From positions 13,300,973 to 13,364,972 of the forward strand of contig JABAKD010000010.1 of assembly GCA_012845835.1 (NCBI GenBank): DNA of 64,000 nucleotides, written 5' to 3'. A model generated the notes under the pieces. The model was not told the origin of the DNA, made no database searches, and saw only the letters and a program-made list of their open reading frames with translations. The stretch comes from Undaria pinnatifida (taxonomy: Eukaryota > Sar > Phaeophyceae > Laminariales > Alariaceae). Below, piece after piece: positions 37,001 through 42,393 of the stretch. Position 1 is the first letter of the stretch. Every line of letters starts with the position of its first letter. The position numbers and the translations under genes were made by a program.

Positions 37001-40000
37001 TGAATGTTGATCAGTGGAAAAAGCAGTTGAAAAAAACACACACAGCAGCAGCGTGGAATCTTGTTGAAGCGGCAGCAAAGAGGCCGCTGTTTTAGGTCAC
37101 GTCAGTCACACCTTTAAGATATCCCAGACTAAACAAAGTAGACGGTGCTCCGTCATAGGGCTGAGTGTCAGCGGTGCTTGGAAAAAATGCAAAAACGAGT
37201 TGTTGGCCTTATAACGCATTATTAAAAGAAAAACATGAAAAAAAATGAAGGCCTATACAAAATACAAAATACAAGTAGTTCAAAGGTCGTCAGAGTACCA
37301 GACCAACCAATACCAGTCACTTCGGGTCTTGATACTTCAGGCACTGGCAGGTGCTTAGTCATTTTCACCTTGAAGTACCCCAGGTAGTGGCAGATACTTA
37401 AGTCATTTTCAGCTCCAAGTACTCCAGGTACTGGCAGTTAATCAGTCTCTTTTAGCTCCGAGTACGTGCTGGCAAGCACTCAAGTCATGTTCAGCTTCAA
37501 ACTCCAGGTACTGGCAGGTACTTAAGTCGTTTTCAGCTCCAAGTACTGGTCGTAGTATGATAGACGAACAAGAGTACCACGCAGTACTGCCTGTACGAGT
37601 ACTCGTCGTAGTAGGACTGCTGCTGCTGCTTTGTAACGAGCACCACTTCAAGTACATCTGAGAGGGGGCAAAACCGGAAAATAACTGCATGAGCGCGATA
37701 GTATAGTATTCGGACCATTCGGGCCGGCTTCCTTCCATCGCGTTAAGGGTAACTTTTGGTGGGCTGATTCGCACGTTGTGTCTGACACATAATGGCAATC
37801 TTTGTTTTTCGTTATTTGCAATGCTTTCTTTCTCTTCGCTAGAAAGCTCGAAGCTGATTTGCTTTTAGCCCAGCTCTTGGCAGTACCCCGTCACATTTAC
37901 GGCTTATGATGCCGCATCCTCGGTTATTACGAGCATGCGCGGGGCCGCAGGCGGGTGTCAGCCCGCCGCGGTGAAGCCCGCCTGTAATGCAGTTTGTATC
38001 ATAGTGGTGGTGGTGATGGTGGTTTCCAAAGCGATCTTCTCAACTATGCCGGTTTCAGTACGCCCCGCTCGGAGTCGGCTCTATCGTGCCGCACCGGACC
38101 ACCCGTGCCACCACGACCGTGCCATGGCCGCCTCACACGTCAGCCCTCGGTGTCGCCGGCGAAAGAACGGGCGCTGACGCCGAACTCGGCGAGCTGGGGG
38201 CGAGGGAAGGCGCCCTCCTGGCGACGGCTCACTTTCCCCGGCGTGGCGGAGAAGCGCAATAAAGTGGAAATCCCAGCACGTTTACAAACCAAACGCATCT
38301 GTTCCCTGCAAGTACTGCTGTAGTGTTGCAGCGCACGGTGGTTGGGTTGTTTGATGGGTTGACGGGTTGGTGAGTGGTTGGGTGGGCGGGTGGGTGCGTG
38401 GGTGGGTGGGTGGGTGGGTGGGTGGGTCGTTTCGTACGTGGGTGAGTGCTTCCGTGCCTGTGGGAGATGGCGGGCCCCGTTCTTTTTTTTGGGACCGGTA
38501 CATTATTTTGTTTTTCTCCGCTACAGCCAGTCGCTCGGTGGTCTAGTGGTAACCCTCGAATACTACTAGCGTTGGTCCTTGAGTTCGATTCCCACCGTGG
38601 TGAGATTTGAATATATTTGCAAAAATGGAAAAAAAAGTATTCAACTGCTGAAAACGCCTAGCAGCGTGGATACGTGCAATTCGACGCGAGTCGACGAGGG
38701 AGAAAATGTCGAATTATTCTCGCGATAAAAATGAAGGCACGTACCGTACTGGGGAGGAGGGAGGAGGGCCCGCTATGTGACGCCGAATCCGAGTTACTAC
38801 TGGGAGGGAGGGCGAGAATAGTGCGAGGATAATAAATGGGATTAAAAAAAAAATGGAAAAAAAAGAATATAGTAAGGCCATTTCTTACACAGTCGGATTC
38901 CCCCAGTCGAAAACGGCTCTTTTCGACTGGAATTTTTTTCGACTGGATTCTTCTGGCCCTTCCTCTTATCTTCAGTCGAGTCGATTTTATCGTTTTTTTA
39001 CTCTTCCTAGAGGCGGTTGGTGTGAGGGAGTACTGCTGCTGTATGGCAGTCGAAAGTCGATTGGCAGCTCTGCTTCGCGCGTTCTTCGCGAGCAACGCGT
39101 GCTTCGCGAGCAACGCGTGCTTCACGCGCGAAGAACCTTCGTTCCAGCGGATTGGTGGCGTTGGGCTTAGCCGAAAGCCGCGAAGCTACATTCGTGACGT
39201 TGCACTCAGCCGAGAGACGCCAAAGCTACAGCAGGCGTAGCCGTTGTTGGCAAAATGGCATCGATAACGCACGCGACTGCTGTCGTGTGATACACGCTGC
39301 TGGCGAGCGGAGCTAAGAGTGCGCCACATTGACTTGCGGCGTGAAGCAACAGCAGTGAAAGCCAAGACAGCGTCGGCGTTGTTGTATGATACTGCTGTGT
39401 GGTACCTGGTATGGGTATATGGGCGTGTGGGCGCGTGTTTTGTGGAGAGAATGAGCGATGCGATGGGTTCAAAAATCAGGTGTAAAACATTTTCGACCGA
39501 GTTTTTCGACTGAGTTTTTCGAATGGAATATCCAGTCGAAAAAGTCAAGTTTTTCGACTGGATTTCCCGGTCCGAAAACTCAATCGAAAAAAGTTCAGTC
39601 GAAAAAAACTGACAAATCCGACTGGCCATTTCTTACACAGTCGGATTCCGCCAGTCGAAAACGGCCCTTTTCGACTGGATTCTTCTGGTCCTTCTTATCG
39701 TCAGTCGAGTCGATCGTATAGTTTTTGTGCTCTTCCTAGAGGCTGTTGGTGTGAGGGAGTACTGCCGTACTGCTGCATGGCAGTCGAAAATCGGTTGGCA
39801 GCTCTGCGCTCCGCGCGTTCCACGCGAGCAACGGGTGCTTCGCGCGCGACGAACCATCGTCCAAGCGGGTTGGTGGCGTTAGCCGAAAGCCGCCAAAGCT
39901 ACGTTTGTGGCGTTGCACTCAGCCGAGAGACGCCAAAGCTACACCAGGCGTAGCCGTTGTTGACAAAACGGCATCGATACCGCGCGCTGCTGTCGTCGTG

Positions 40001-41702
40001 TGATACATGCTGCTGGCGACCGGCGCTAGGAATGCGTCACGCTGACTTGCGGCTAGGAGCAACAGCAGTGATAGCCAAGCCAGCGTCGGCGCTGTTGTAT
40101 GATACTGCTGTGTGGTGCCTGATATGGGTGTGTGGGTGTGAGCTTTGTGGTGGGATGAGCGATGCGATGGGTTAAAGCACGTGTAAATTTTTTTCGACTG
40201 AGTTTTTCGACTGGATCCCCATCCCCCAGTCGGAAAACCCAGTCAAAAAAAGTTGAGTCGGAAAAGGTATTTTTCGACTCTGTAAGAAAGCCCGATTTGG
40301 GCTACAGTCGAAAAAGGCCGCTTAGGACTGACAAATCCGACTGAGTAAGAATGCCCAATACCGATATGGTCTGGCAAAGGTCCAGTACGAACCAACGCAT
40401 CTGTTTGCTGCTGTTCGTATTGCTCTACTGCTGTAGCACATGGTGATTGGGTTGATGGGTGGATGGCTTGGTCGGTGGGTCGGTGTATCGTCTGGTACGT
40501 GAGTGAGTGTTTTCGTGCCTGTATACCGGCCGGTTTTGGCATTCTTCGGGAGTGCCACAATGGTACCCGTACTATGCATACATGATGGTTCTCGGCAACA
40601 GCACGTGTTCTCGTCTGCCTGCTTGCGTTGTCGCACTCTGATGTCTGGTCGACACGAACGTACTGCTGTATGTGCCTTGTTACTCTGTGCAGGGCCGATT
40701 GCAGGCTGTTCTGACATGCTTGCGGTACGTGGATACAACTGTAACAGCAGTTATTAATAGTTGTGGCTTATTGGAGGTTGGTTTGCGCCTTCACTGGCGC
40801 GCGCACAAGAAGCAGGTTCAACAGAAACAAAAGGATAAATTGTATTAGTACTGTACCAGGTACACGTAAGTGCGTCTATGAAACGATAAAACAAACACAA
40901 AAACATGAAACATGATACCTGGTATAGTACAAGTAACTACTGCTGCTGTACTAACAACGCAGCTTGCAAAGATGAGTACTCGTATTGACCCGTAATTCGT
41001 CGAGCTCACGGCTGACGTCCTTGAAACATTTTATAAAAACATGAAACATGAACCCCATGGGCGACCAGAGCAACCACAACCTGCCACCAAAAACAAGCCC
41101 TCCAGGTGGTACAGTGCCCTATCATGACATCGCAGATGCTCCACCCCTATATAGTAGAATCACGCAGACCTAACAGGTTCCCCATACGGTGATAGCATGC
41201 ATGTGAACATACCTTCTGGGCCGCATGCAGCAACACGAGTAGCAGCGCCTTCCGAAGCAGCCTGCGGTTTGTCTAATTGCTGCTGCACTATCATGAACAA
41301 CGCATCCCCTCCTCCCCGAGCACGGACCCTCCTTCTCCTTGATCCCAGAATTTCCGTGTGGAGCTCTCCATCAGAAAAGGGAAGGTGGTTATGCCGGGTG
41401 GCTCTGCGCACAGTCGAGCTCGCGCCGGTGCCCTGCGTGGCACCAGCAGATGCTGCTCGGGAAGGGACGACGCCCCGTGTTGGTTGGAAACACGAGTTGA
41501 GGTTGTTGCTACTGCTGCGAGGAACTTTGGCGTTGATGGCGAAGGCCACCGTTCCTCGCCCGGTAGCCAGAGTCATTGGCGTTCCATACCCTCCTCGGCC
41601 TGGTGCCGCTTGCATTTGGTCCAATGCTGCTGTGCTTTGCAGGTGGGTGCCAAGTACCAACACCGAAAAACAGATCCCTCTGCTGGGTTCATGTACAAAC
41701 AT
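5255..41702 (-). CDS. PPR-SMR protein gene (22 exons, about 1,190 aa)
   Basis: Predicted RNA-binding pentatricopeptide-repeat protein of the P-class with a C-terminal SMR domain; members of this family usually act in plastid or mitochondrial RNA metabolism. Exons on the minus strand: 41213-41702, 34007-34134, 32891-33103, 31290-31481, 30251-30407, 29524-29657, 28654-28719, 24621-24798, 22907-22975, 22428-22640, 20876-20965, 20088-20192, 19310-19474, 17848-18042, 16751-16866, 11095-11149, 10096-10238, 9298-9418, 8707-8820, 7834-7996, 6389-6558, 5255-5557. All junctions are GT-AG with matching phase, except a frame break inside exon 4. Joining exons 9-19 gives consecutive motifs of about 35 residues (for example TYNALISVLTFSGC, CYTSLISAYCKAERFEEAE). 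The SMR domain (about residues 996-1075) carries DLHG and TGQGKHS. A glutamine-rich tail follows. The organelle target and the exact start are inferred. Confidence 0.88.
6389..6558 (-). CDS. PPR-SMR exon 21 (SMR domain, second half)
   Basis: Acceptor tttgtcaag, donor AAG|GTAGGT. Phase 1 in, phase 0 out. Encodes DFTIITGQGKHSRR and the terminal SMR helix VLRPAAQDMFLEE. TGQGKHS matches the TGxGKHS loop of plant PPR-SMR proteins. Confidence 0.9.
6667..7213 (-). mobile_element. C-tailed SINE-like repeat, near full length
   Basis: About 545 bp, the reverse complement of 50604-51137. On the minus strand it ends CACAAACTGAGTAC followed by about 30 C. Lies in PPR-SMR intron 20, sense to the gene. No coding capacity seen. 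A retroposon is inferred from the homopolymer tail and shared 3' end. Confidence 0.72.
7834..7996 (-). CDS. PPR-SMR exon 20 (SMR domain, first half)
   Basis: Acceptor acctggcag, donor GCAG|GTGAGC. Phase 0 in, phase 1 out. Contains the SMR signature VVDLHGYSAAVAKAAIRSGL; DLHG is a hallmark of the Smr/MutS2 C-terminal fold. Confidence 0.9.
8707..8820 (-). CDS. PPR-SMR exon 19
   Basis: 38 codons, phase 0 at both ends, acceptor cgagggcag after a long pyrimidine tract, donor AAG|GTGGGC. Encodes WQKAMELFGRMVQDG, then TVNLLVELLDSHGQHEK. Confidence 0.88.
9298..9418 (-). CDS. PPR-SMR exon 18
   Basis: Acceptor gttggccag, donor CAG|GTTAGC. Phase 2 in, phase 0 out. Encodes AKCGEWQMALKLFDSLF, then TYSSAILACFKGQQ. 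Confidence 0.9.
9692..9835 (+). mobile_element. LINE 3' tail, plus strand
   Basis: Encodes GGVSIRSRHGASSRKGC...MTKASNK and a stop, matching the LINE C-terminus at 25 kb, then AAATGAGTAC and a C-rich tail. Antisense within PPR-SMR intron 17. Confidence 0.78.
9990..10080. repeat. AAC trinucleotide microsatellite
   Basis: Interrupted (AAC)n directly downstream of the exon 17 donor, in intron 17. Confidence 0.9.
10096..10238 (-). CDS. PPR-SMR exon 17
   Basis: Acceptor gcgcgacag, donor GCCAG|GTACGC. Phase 0 in, phase 2 out. Encodes PNVVCYSSAITACEKSGEW and the next motif start (AYNASISA). Confidence 0.9.
10325..10425. repeat. GAGCAYATGAGCAYA minisatellite
   Basis: Tandem GAGCACATGAGCATAC-type units in intron 16. 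Confidence 0.85.
10815..11060 (+). repeat. GATC-rich interspersed repeat, copy 1
   Basis: GATCTGCACGAC, GGCCGGGTGAGAGTCGGATGATC, TGTTTCCTGAGCTGGATCTG, then short palindromic GATC units. Diverged copy. Confidence 0.6.
11095..11149 (-). CDS. PPR-SMR exon 16
   Basis: 55 nt. Acceptor gtctcttag, donor ACG|GTGAGT. Phase 2 in, phase 0 out. Encodes WQEALETLREMEAMDNVT, helix B completing the motif begun in exon 15 across a 5.6-kb intron. Confidence 0.87.
11221..12770. mobile_element. Foldback element with ~240-280 bp inverted arms
   Basis: The left arm (11221-11457) is the reverse complement of the right arm (12493-12770): GGCTACCC...GCACGACGCACTTGCAAATA at the left edge against TATTTGCAAGTGCGTCGTGC at the right, and GATTTTGCCG at the inner edge. 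The arms also contain repeated GCAGACCACACAGCAGACCA. About 1 kb of spacer with no recognised gene. In PPR-SMR intron 15. Confidence 0.78.
12959..13386. repeat. Direct repeat pair, ~115 bp
   Basis: 12959-13074 and 13270-13386 share ATGCGATTA.CATTACGGAA through TATGTAAAAGATGCAAGT and a T-run followed by TCCTCCGGCGG. In PPR-SMR intron 15. Confidence 0.75.
13410..16345. repeat. Large diverged direct duplications
   Basis: 13410-13660 resembles 15545-15850 (CAAGGGGTTGCGTTCCGCCT), and 14795-15365 resembles 15855-16345 (TCAAGCTCTTGCCTTTGTGC, CAAGTCAACCCCATCCCGA). Roughly 1.06-kb spacing for the second pair. No coding content recognised. Confidence 0.7.
16497..16612 (-). pseudogene. Degenerate copy of exon 15 3' end
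   Basis: Matches 16672-16795 at most positions. Encodes GAAISACARAC where exon 15 has GAAIGACARAG; the donor AG|GTATGT is changed to AG|ATATGT. The intron sequence after it is also duplicated. Confidence 0.8.
16751..16866 (-). CDS. PPR-SMR exon 15
   Basis: Acceptor ctgcactag, donor GGCAG|GTATGT, phase 0 in, phase 2 out. Encodes FEGDWEMARRLIRSM and TYGAAIGACARAGR. A decayed copy of its 3' end lies at 16497-16612. Confidence 0.88.
17030..17420. repeat. GCAAGCATACA minisatellite
   Basis: About 10-12 bp units (AGCAAGCATACAGCAAGCAT) with many variants, in intron 14. Confidence 0.85.
17508..17536 (-). pseudogene. Degenerate copy of exon 14 3' end (second)
   Basis: Very short: LKGCE with donor GAG|GTAGAA and the following intron bases (TATGAGG) resembling exon 14. 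Confidence 0.6.
17545..17612 (-). pseudogene. Degenerate copy of exon 14 3' end (first)
   Basis: Encodes QKGYRGCYNEVLNGCE, matching exon 14 QKGYWGCYNEALKGCE. The donor GT has become AT (GAG|ATGGGT). Confidence 0.82.
17640..17750 (+). mobile_element. SINE-like repeat, 3' fragment
   Basis: Matches the last ~90 bp of the C-tailed family (GATGCGAGGGTCTATGGTCA...CTGAGTACCC then a C-run). Antisense in PPR-SMR intron 14. Confidence 0.7.
17848..18042 (-). CDS. PPR-SMR exon 14
   Basis: 65 codons, phase 0 at both ends, acceptor aaaactcag, donor GAG|GTGCGA chosen because only that site keeps phase with exon 15. Encodes YEYDQLTFVNMILGFARQAR and, after a longer linker, YNEALKGCE. Two partial copies of its 3' end lie downstream. 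Confidence 0.85.
18705..18785 (-). pseudogene. Degenerate copy of exon 13 (second)
   Basis: Encodes NQNTYNALTSVLTFSGCVEH then diverges to a stop. Begins at the same AACCAG point as the first copy. The donor region reads CTGTGAGG. Confidence 0.78.
19083..19170 (-). pseudogene. Degenerate copy of exon 13 (first)
   Basis: On the minus strand it encodes YCDALISVPAFNGCLDTATR and KLKEMKD, clearly from exon 13. It keeps an acceptor-like ttatttttag and a donor GAT|GTTAGA, but is 88 nt, so inclusion would shift the frame. Confidence 0.82.
19310..19474 (-). CDS. PPR-SMR exon 13
   Basis: 55 codons, phase 0 at both ends, acceptor gaaccag, donor GAT|GTGAGA. Encodes GRRWDRALSLFEEMQ, then TYNALISVLTFSGC and ATQKFKEMKD. 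Two degenerate copies of its 3' part lie downstream in the intron. Confidence 0.9.
19970..20085. repeat. CGTTC/TACGC simple repeats
   Basis: TTCCGTTCGGTTCCG units pass into TACGCTACGTTACG units, ending at the exon 12 donor. Confidence 0.85.
20088..20192 (-). CDS. PPR-SMR exon 12 (exactly 35 codons)
   Basis: Acceptor gtgttttgaag, donor CAG|GTAATG, phase 0 at both ends. Exactly 35 codons, the length of one PPR motif but shifted in register: helix B (AERFEEAEDFLFQLRAEG) then helix A (AAFTSVISSCKQ). Confidence 0.87.
20450..20875. repeat. ACATCAACACC minisatellite
   Basis: Degenerate CAACATCAACACCAAC units fill most of the first 430 bp of intron 11. Confidence 0.8.
20876..20965 (-). CDS. PPR-SMR exon 11
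   Basis: 30 codons, phase 0 at both ends, acceptor gccgtttcag, donor AAG|GTGCTC. Encodes ISDLLVEMETRGIEP then CYTSLISAYCK. Confidence 0.88.
21590..21845 (+). repeat. GATC-rich interspersed repeat, copy 2
   Basis: Core GTTGCCGGGTGGGAGCCGTA then CATGTTTCCGGGGTTGGATC, CAGATCCTGCACAACATC, AACGGCAGCTACAGGATCTA and palindromic GATC units. Confidence 0.72.
22215..22290 (-). mobile_element. SINE-like repeat, diverged 3' fragment
   Basis: On the minus strand it reads TCTATGGTCCTACAGACTAC...GCCATG...AAGTACCCCCCCC, related to the family 3' end. In PPR-SMR intron 10. Confidence 0.5.
22428..22640 (-). CDS. PPR-SMR exon 10
   Basis: 71 codons, phase 0 at both ends, acceptor caaaaaacag, donor AAG|GTTTGA. 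Encodes EKVLATFREMQLYRLCPDTF and a further full motif (INHCLMACDKLEAYDQAAVV). A 32-bp fragment of this exon is repeated just upstream at 22723-22754. Confidence 0.88.
22723..22754 (-). repeat. 32-bp copy of part of exon 10
   Basis: GCGATACAGCTGCATCTCCC... repeats 22600-22631, in the intron just 5' of exon 10. One mismatch. Confidence 0.75.
22907..22975 (-). CDS. PPR-SMR exon 9
   Basis: 23 codons, phase 0 at both ends, acceptor ccttcccag after a long pyrimidine tract, donor CCG|GTAAGC. Encodes KITSVSYNAVITALYREEK, helix A of a motif. Confidence 0.87.
22976..24620 (-). other. PPR-SMR intron 8
   Basis: Apart from the exon 8 relic near 24300 I see only AT-rich unique-looking sequence. Confidence 0.6.
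24283..24332 (-). pseudogene. Degenerate copy of exon 8 3' end
   Basis: Encodes ALEFMVAMRK against exon 8 ALEFLEVMRK, with the donor AAAA|GTGAGA kept. Homology stops at ACTCCAGCGC, so only about 50 bp was copied. Confidence 0.75.
24621..24798 (-). CDS. PPR-SMR exon 8
   Basis: Acceptor aagcttcag, donor AAAA|GTGAGA. Phase 2 in, phase 0 out. Encodes TTMNALVRAGKCDGALAVFR, a second helix pair and ALEFLEVMRK. A decayed copy of its 3' end lies about 320 bp downstream. Confidence 0.87.
24870..24938 (-). mobile_element. Second LINE 3' tail
   Basis: A separate copy of the last ~70 bp of the same LINE, again ending AAATGAGTAC followed by a C-run (24845-24869 read on the minus strand). Lies directly downstream of the larger LINE fragment. 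Confidence 0.75.
24973..26620 (-). mobile_element. 5'-truncated LINE (non-LTR retrotransposon)
   Basis: The minus strand carries reverse-transcriptase motifs GVAQGCTLSPNLFKVYIND and FGDDFVGIS, then DCSWDAHIAKVVGKGKPQ, TVLRAELGMYP, a Cys-rich end CPCGTTVDNRAHIVWECE and the terminus GCVVNGQMTKASTK plus stop. The FADD-type catalytic box reads FGDD. Several frameshifts and stops show it is dead. It lacks the 5' half, as is usual for LINEs. It sits in PPR-SMR intron 7 in the sense orientation and ends in a C-run (G-run on the plus strand). Confidence 0.85.
26925..27290 (+). repeat. GATC-rich interspersed repeat, copy 3
   Basis: Core TTACCGGGTGGGAGCTGTAC, CGTTTCCAGGGTC and CAGATCTTGCACAACACC, then about 170 bp of near-palindromic GATCTAGATC-type units. 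Confidence 0.72.
28555..28600. repeat. ATATCAGTATCA repeat
   Basis: Four 12-bp AATATCAGTATC units in intron 7. Confidence 0.85.
28654..28719 (-). CDS. PPR-SMR exon 7
   Basis: 66 nt. Encodes WQDALELLRRADRDGVKADM. Acceptor atcgttcag, donor ATCAG|GTGCGC, phase 2 at both ends. The AGGACA microsatellite begins about 15 bp upstream of its acceptor. Confidence 0.85.
28735..29010. repeat. (AGGAC)n microsatellite
   Basis: About 275 bp of ACAGG/ACAGGACAGA units. Gives long spurious open frames on both strands. In intron 6. Confidence 0.93.
29319..29515. mobile_element. Short TIR element (TAGTGCCGG family), copy 1
   Basis: CAGTAATACCTCTGCAGTGCCG at the left; the right end inverts to CAGTGGTCCTTCTATATAGCG. 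Shares ACCAGTAGTGGCAGTGTACG with the copy at 52.9 kb. Its right edge is 8 bp from the exon 6 splice donor. Confidence 0.58.
29524..29657 (-). CDS. PPR-SMR exon 6
   Basis: Acceptor gtcatccag, donor GGCAG|GTACGG. Encodes SGRWEEAIALFDSMVKSSD then SLNSAINACDISGR. Phase 0 in, phase 2 out. Confidence 0.88.
30251..30407 (-). CDS. PPR-SMR exon 5
   Basis: Acceptor cgcctccag, donor CTG|GTACGA. Phase 2 in, phase 0 out. Encodes YCNTILCNMAINCLGKTKR then WDEAVVVFERM, a well-formed PPR motif. Confidence 0.88.
30614..31095. mobile_element. Small hAT-like element
   Basis: 482 bp; the right terminus inverts to CAGGGCTCTTCACGGGTCGG and the left reads CACGGCTTTTCACGGATCG, related to the 1.87-kb element. Flanks GAAAATAC and GAAACTAT resemble a decayed 8-bp duplication. 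The ends carry GGGTCGGGTC repeats. In PPR-SMR intron 5. Confidence 0.68.
31290..31481 (-). CDS. PPR-SMR exon 4 with an apparent frame break
   Basis: The 5' part (SLVAWTDAEDMYKLYLADK) and the 3' part (FRTLYKAKRYEEALPYLED) are both PPR-like but lie in different frames, separated by a homopolymeric G run (C run on the plus strand, near 31408-31423). The exon is 192 nt but must be 2 mod 3 to join exon 5. The likeliest cause is a homopolymer length error in the assembly. A true frameshift, or a different acceptor at gtggacag that stays in frame but gives a less PPR-like peptide, are alternatives. Donor AAAAA|GTGAGG, phase 2. Confidence 0.65.
32215..32470 (+). repeat. GATC-rich interspersed repeat, copy 4
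   Basis: GTTGCCGGGTGGGAGCCGTC, CATGTTTCCTGGGTTGGATC, CAGATCCCGCACAGCATGTC, GGGATCTACTGCAGATCATC. Confidence 0.72.
32784..32840. repeat. Small inverted repeat
   Basis: TGGACGTGAATATAA at the left is inverted at the right (TTATATTCACGTCCA); about 57 bp in total, in PPR-SMR intron 3 close to exon 3. Confidence 0.55.
32891..33103 (-). CDS. PPR-SMR exon 3
   Basis: 71 codons, phase 0 at both ends, acceptor gtggaccag, donor GAG|GTGAGTTAG. Encodes ALELALAEDERRQLPVDVS and a following helical pair (VIAIYRLLRVK). More divergent than the later motifs. Confidence 0.85.
33190..33275. repeat. G-run and GGGTTT repeats
   Basis: A poly-G run followed by GGGTTTGGGTTTGGG and GGGTTGGGTTG, in intron 2. Confidence 0.8.
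33690..33950. repeat. (CCAAA)n microsatellite
   Basis: About 260 bp of CAAACCAAAC with CACAC and CAAGC variants, in intron 2. Gives spurious open frames. Confidence 0.93.
34007..34134 (-). CDS. PPR-SMR exon 2
   Basis: Encodes GRWREAVDMVEELRKGG, helix B of a PPR motif, then helix A of the next. Acceptor gggtgcag, donor GAT|GTGAGTG. Enters in phase 1 and leaves in phase 0. Confidence 0.85.
35076..36940. mobile_element. Non-autonomous hAT-like DNA transposon
   Basis: 1,865 bp with perfect 18-bp terminal inverted repeats CAGGGCTTGTCATGGGCC (35076-35093 and 36923-36940). The flanks are GTGACTAC and ATGACTAC (35068-35075, 36941-36948), an 8-bp target duplication with one mismatch, as expected for hAT. 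Both ends hold arrays of GGGCCGGG-containing units (35130-35300, 36400-36910). No transposase seen. Lies in PPR-SMR intron 1. Confidence 0.85.
36271..37987. repeat. GC-rich ~50-bp hairpin, two copies
   Basis: GCATGCGCGGAGCCGCAGGC at 36271 (inside the hAT-like element) and its close copy at 37933 (outside), each followed by GCGAAGCCCKCCTG. A weaker relative lies at 3690-3750. Confidence 0.6.
37320..37550. repeat. ~50-55 bp minisatellite
   Basis: About four units built on CCAGGTACTGGCAGGTACTTA and GTCATTTTCAGCTCCAAGTA, in intron 1. Confidence 0.75.
38340..38430. repeat. GGGT simple repeat
   Basis: GTGGGTGGGTGGGTGGGTGG in intron 1. Confidence 0.85.
38537..38610 (+). other. tRNA-like fragment (pol III box A/B)
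   Basis: Box A-like TGGTCTAGTGGTAA and box B-like GAGTTCGATTCCC at normal tRNA spacing. The acceptor and T-stems do not pair well, so this looks like a tRNA pseudogene or SINE head, not a working tRNA. Confidence 0.4.
38876..39623. mobile_element. CAGTCGAAAA TIR element, copy 1
   Basis: Starts GGCCATTTCTTACACAGTCGG and has many sub-terminal CAGTCGAAAA/TTTTCGACTG motifs at both ends. Its right end lacks the last ~14 bp where it abuts copy 2. No transposase. PPR-SMR intron 1. Confidence 0.75.
39624..40356. mobile_element. CAGTCGAAAA TIR element, copy 2
   Basis: Begins GGCCATTTCTTACACAGTCGG and ends AATCCGACTGAGTAAGAATGCCC, an imperfect inverted repeat. The interior (GCTCTTCCTAGAGGCTGTTG, GCCGAGAGACGCCAAAGCTA) matches copies 1 and 3. 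Confidence 0.78.
41213..41702 (-). CDS. PPR-SMR exon 1 (N-terminus)
   Basis: Open from a possible ATG at 41702; alternative in-frame ATGs are at 41615 and 41576. The peptide has a short hydrophobic stretch, then a Ser/Arg/Ala-rich region that could be an organelle-targeting sequence (inference). It ends at an AAG|GTATGT donor in phase 1, which matches exon 2 and joins ...AACGPE to GRWREAVDM. That phase match and the natural join are the reasons for assigning this exon, 7 kb upstream, to the gene. Which ATG is used is not decided by the sequence. Confidence 0.65.
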
Positions 41703-41873
41703 GGGTTTGTGTAGAATTGTGGGCGTTTTTTTACGGGGAGATGTTGGGCGGCCGTTGGTTTGTTTTTTTGTTTCGGGTTTCGGCCTTCCTTGTGGTTAGC
41801 GGTTTAGCTAGCCCTCGCTTGCCAACGCACGGCAGGCAACAAGAAGACATCGCGGGAGAGATAGAGAAAAATC
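41703..41873. promoter_or_regulatory. Compact divergent promoter region
   Basis: Only 171 bp lie between the first candidate ATG of the minus-strand PPR-SMR gene and the kinesin ATG. It is T-rich on the plus strand near 41727-41780, with no clear TATA box. A shared bidirectional promoter is inferred from geometry. If the PPR start is the ATG at 41576 the gap is 297 bp. Confidence 0.45.
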
Positions 41874-42393
41874 ATGAGGCCCAGACGATCAACCCGCAAC
41901 GCGGGCGGTAGTGGTGGGAGTTGTGATGGCGGTGTCAACGAAAATGGCGACAGCAGTCCGTGCCAGCCGGGCGGGGAAATGGACGAGTCCATCGTCCTAG
42001 ACGCGAAAAACCTGCTAGAGATGCTGGGCGCCTCTAGCCCAGTGCCCGGAGAGGAAGGGAGCGGTGAAGAGGAGGAGGAAGAGGGCGATGAGGAGGAGGA
42101 CGAGAAGTTGGACCTGGTAATGGCCCTAGATGGCCGTTTCAGGAGCGTTGACTTAAAGAGGAAGTTTAGCGAAAGCGTGCTTCAGATATCGGGGGGTGGG
42201 GTGCTTCGCGATGAGACTGCCGGCTCTCCCGTTGCCAGCCATGTTGCCAGAAGCAGCAGTGGAGATGGCAGTGGCAGTACCGATAGCAGAGAGGGCCGCA
42301 GCAGCAGCGGCAGCGGCAGCTACAGCGGCTGTGTTGATGGTAGCATGCCAGAAGCAGGTGAGAGCGACAATGTTGCCTTGTCTGACCTTGTTG
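41874..42393 (+). CDS. Kinesin exon 1
   Basis: Starts MRPRRSTRNAGG at 41874, contains an acidic run of Glu/Asp and a Ser/Gly-rich end, and leaves at GTTG|GTACAG in phase 1. That phase fits the exon 2 acceptor. Linkage to the motor exons is by phase and position only. Confidence 0.7.

Larger units (their letters stand above)
34135..41212 (-). other. PPR-SMR intron 1 (7.1 kb)
   Basis: Holds the 1.87-kb hAT-like element, TIR element copies 1 and 2, the GC hairpin, minisatellite and tRNA-like fragment. 34140-35060 and 40360-41200 hold nothing I can name. Confidence 0.65.

Noticed and set aside
37320-37550. Spaced repeats that could suggest an array with spacers
   Set aside because: The units are head-to-tail copies of one ~50-bp minisatellite with no independent spacers.
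37442-37798. Minus-strand frame with MEGSRPEWSEYYTIALMQLF as a PPR-SMR exon
   Set aside because: No PPR-like helix pair, and exon 1 to exon 2 already join in phase without it.
38537-38610. Functional tRNA gene
   Set aside because: Box A and box B are present but the acceptor stem does not pair and the T-stem is poor; kept only as a tRNA-like fragment.
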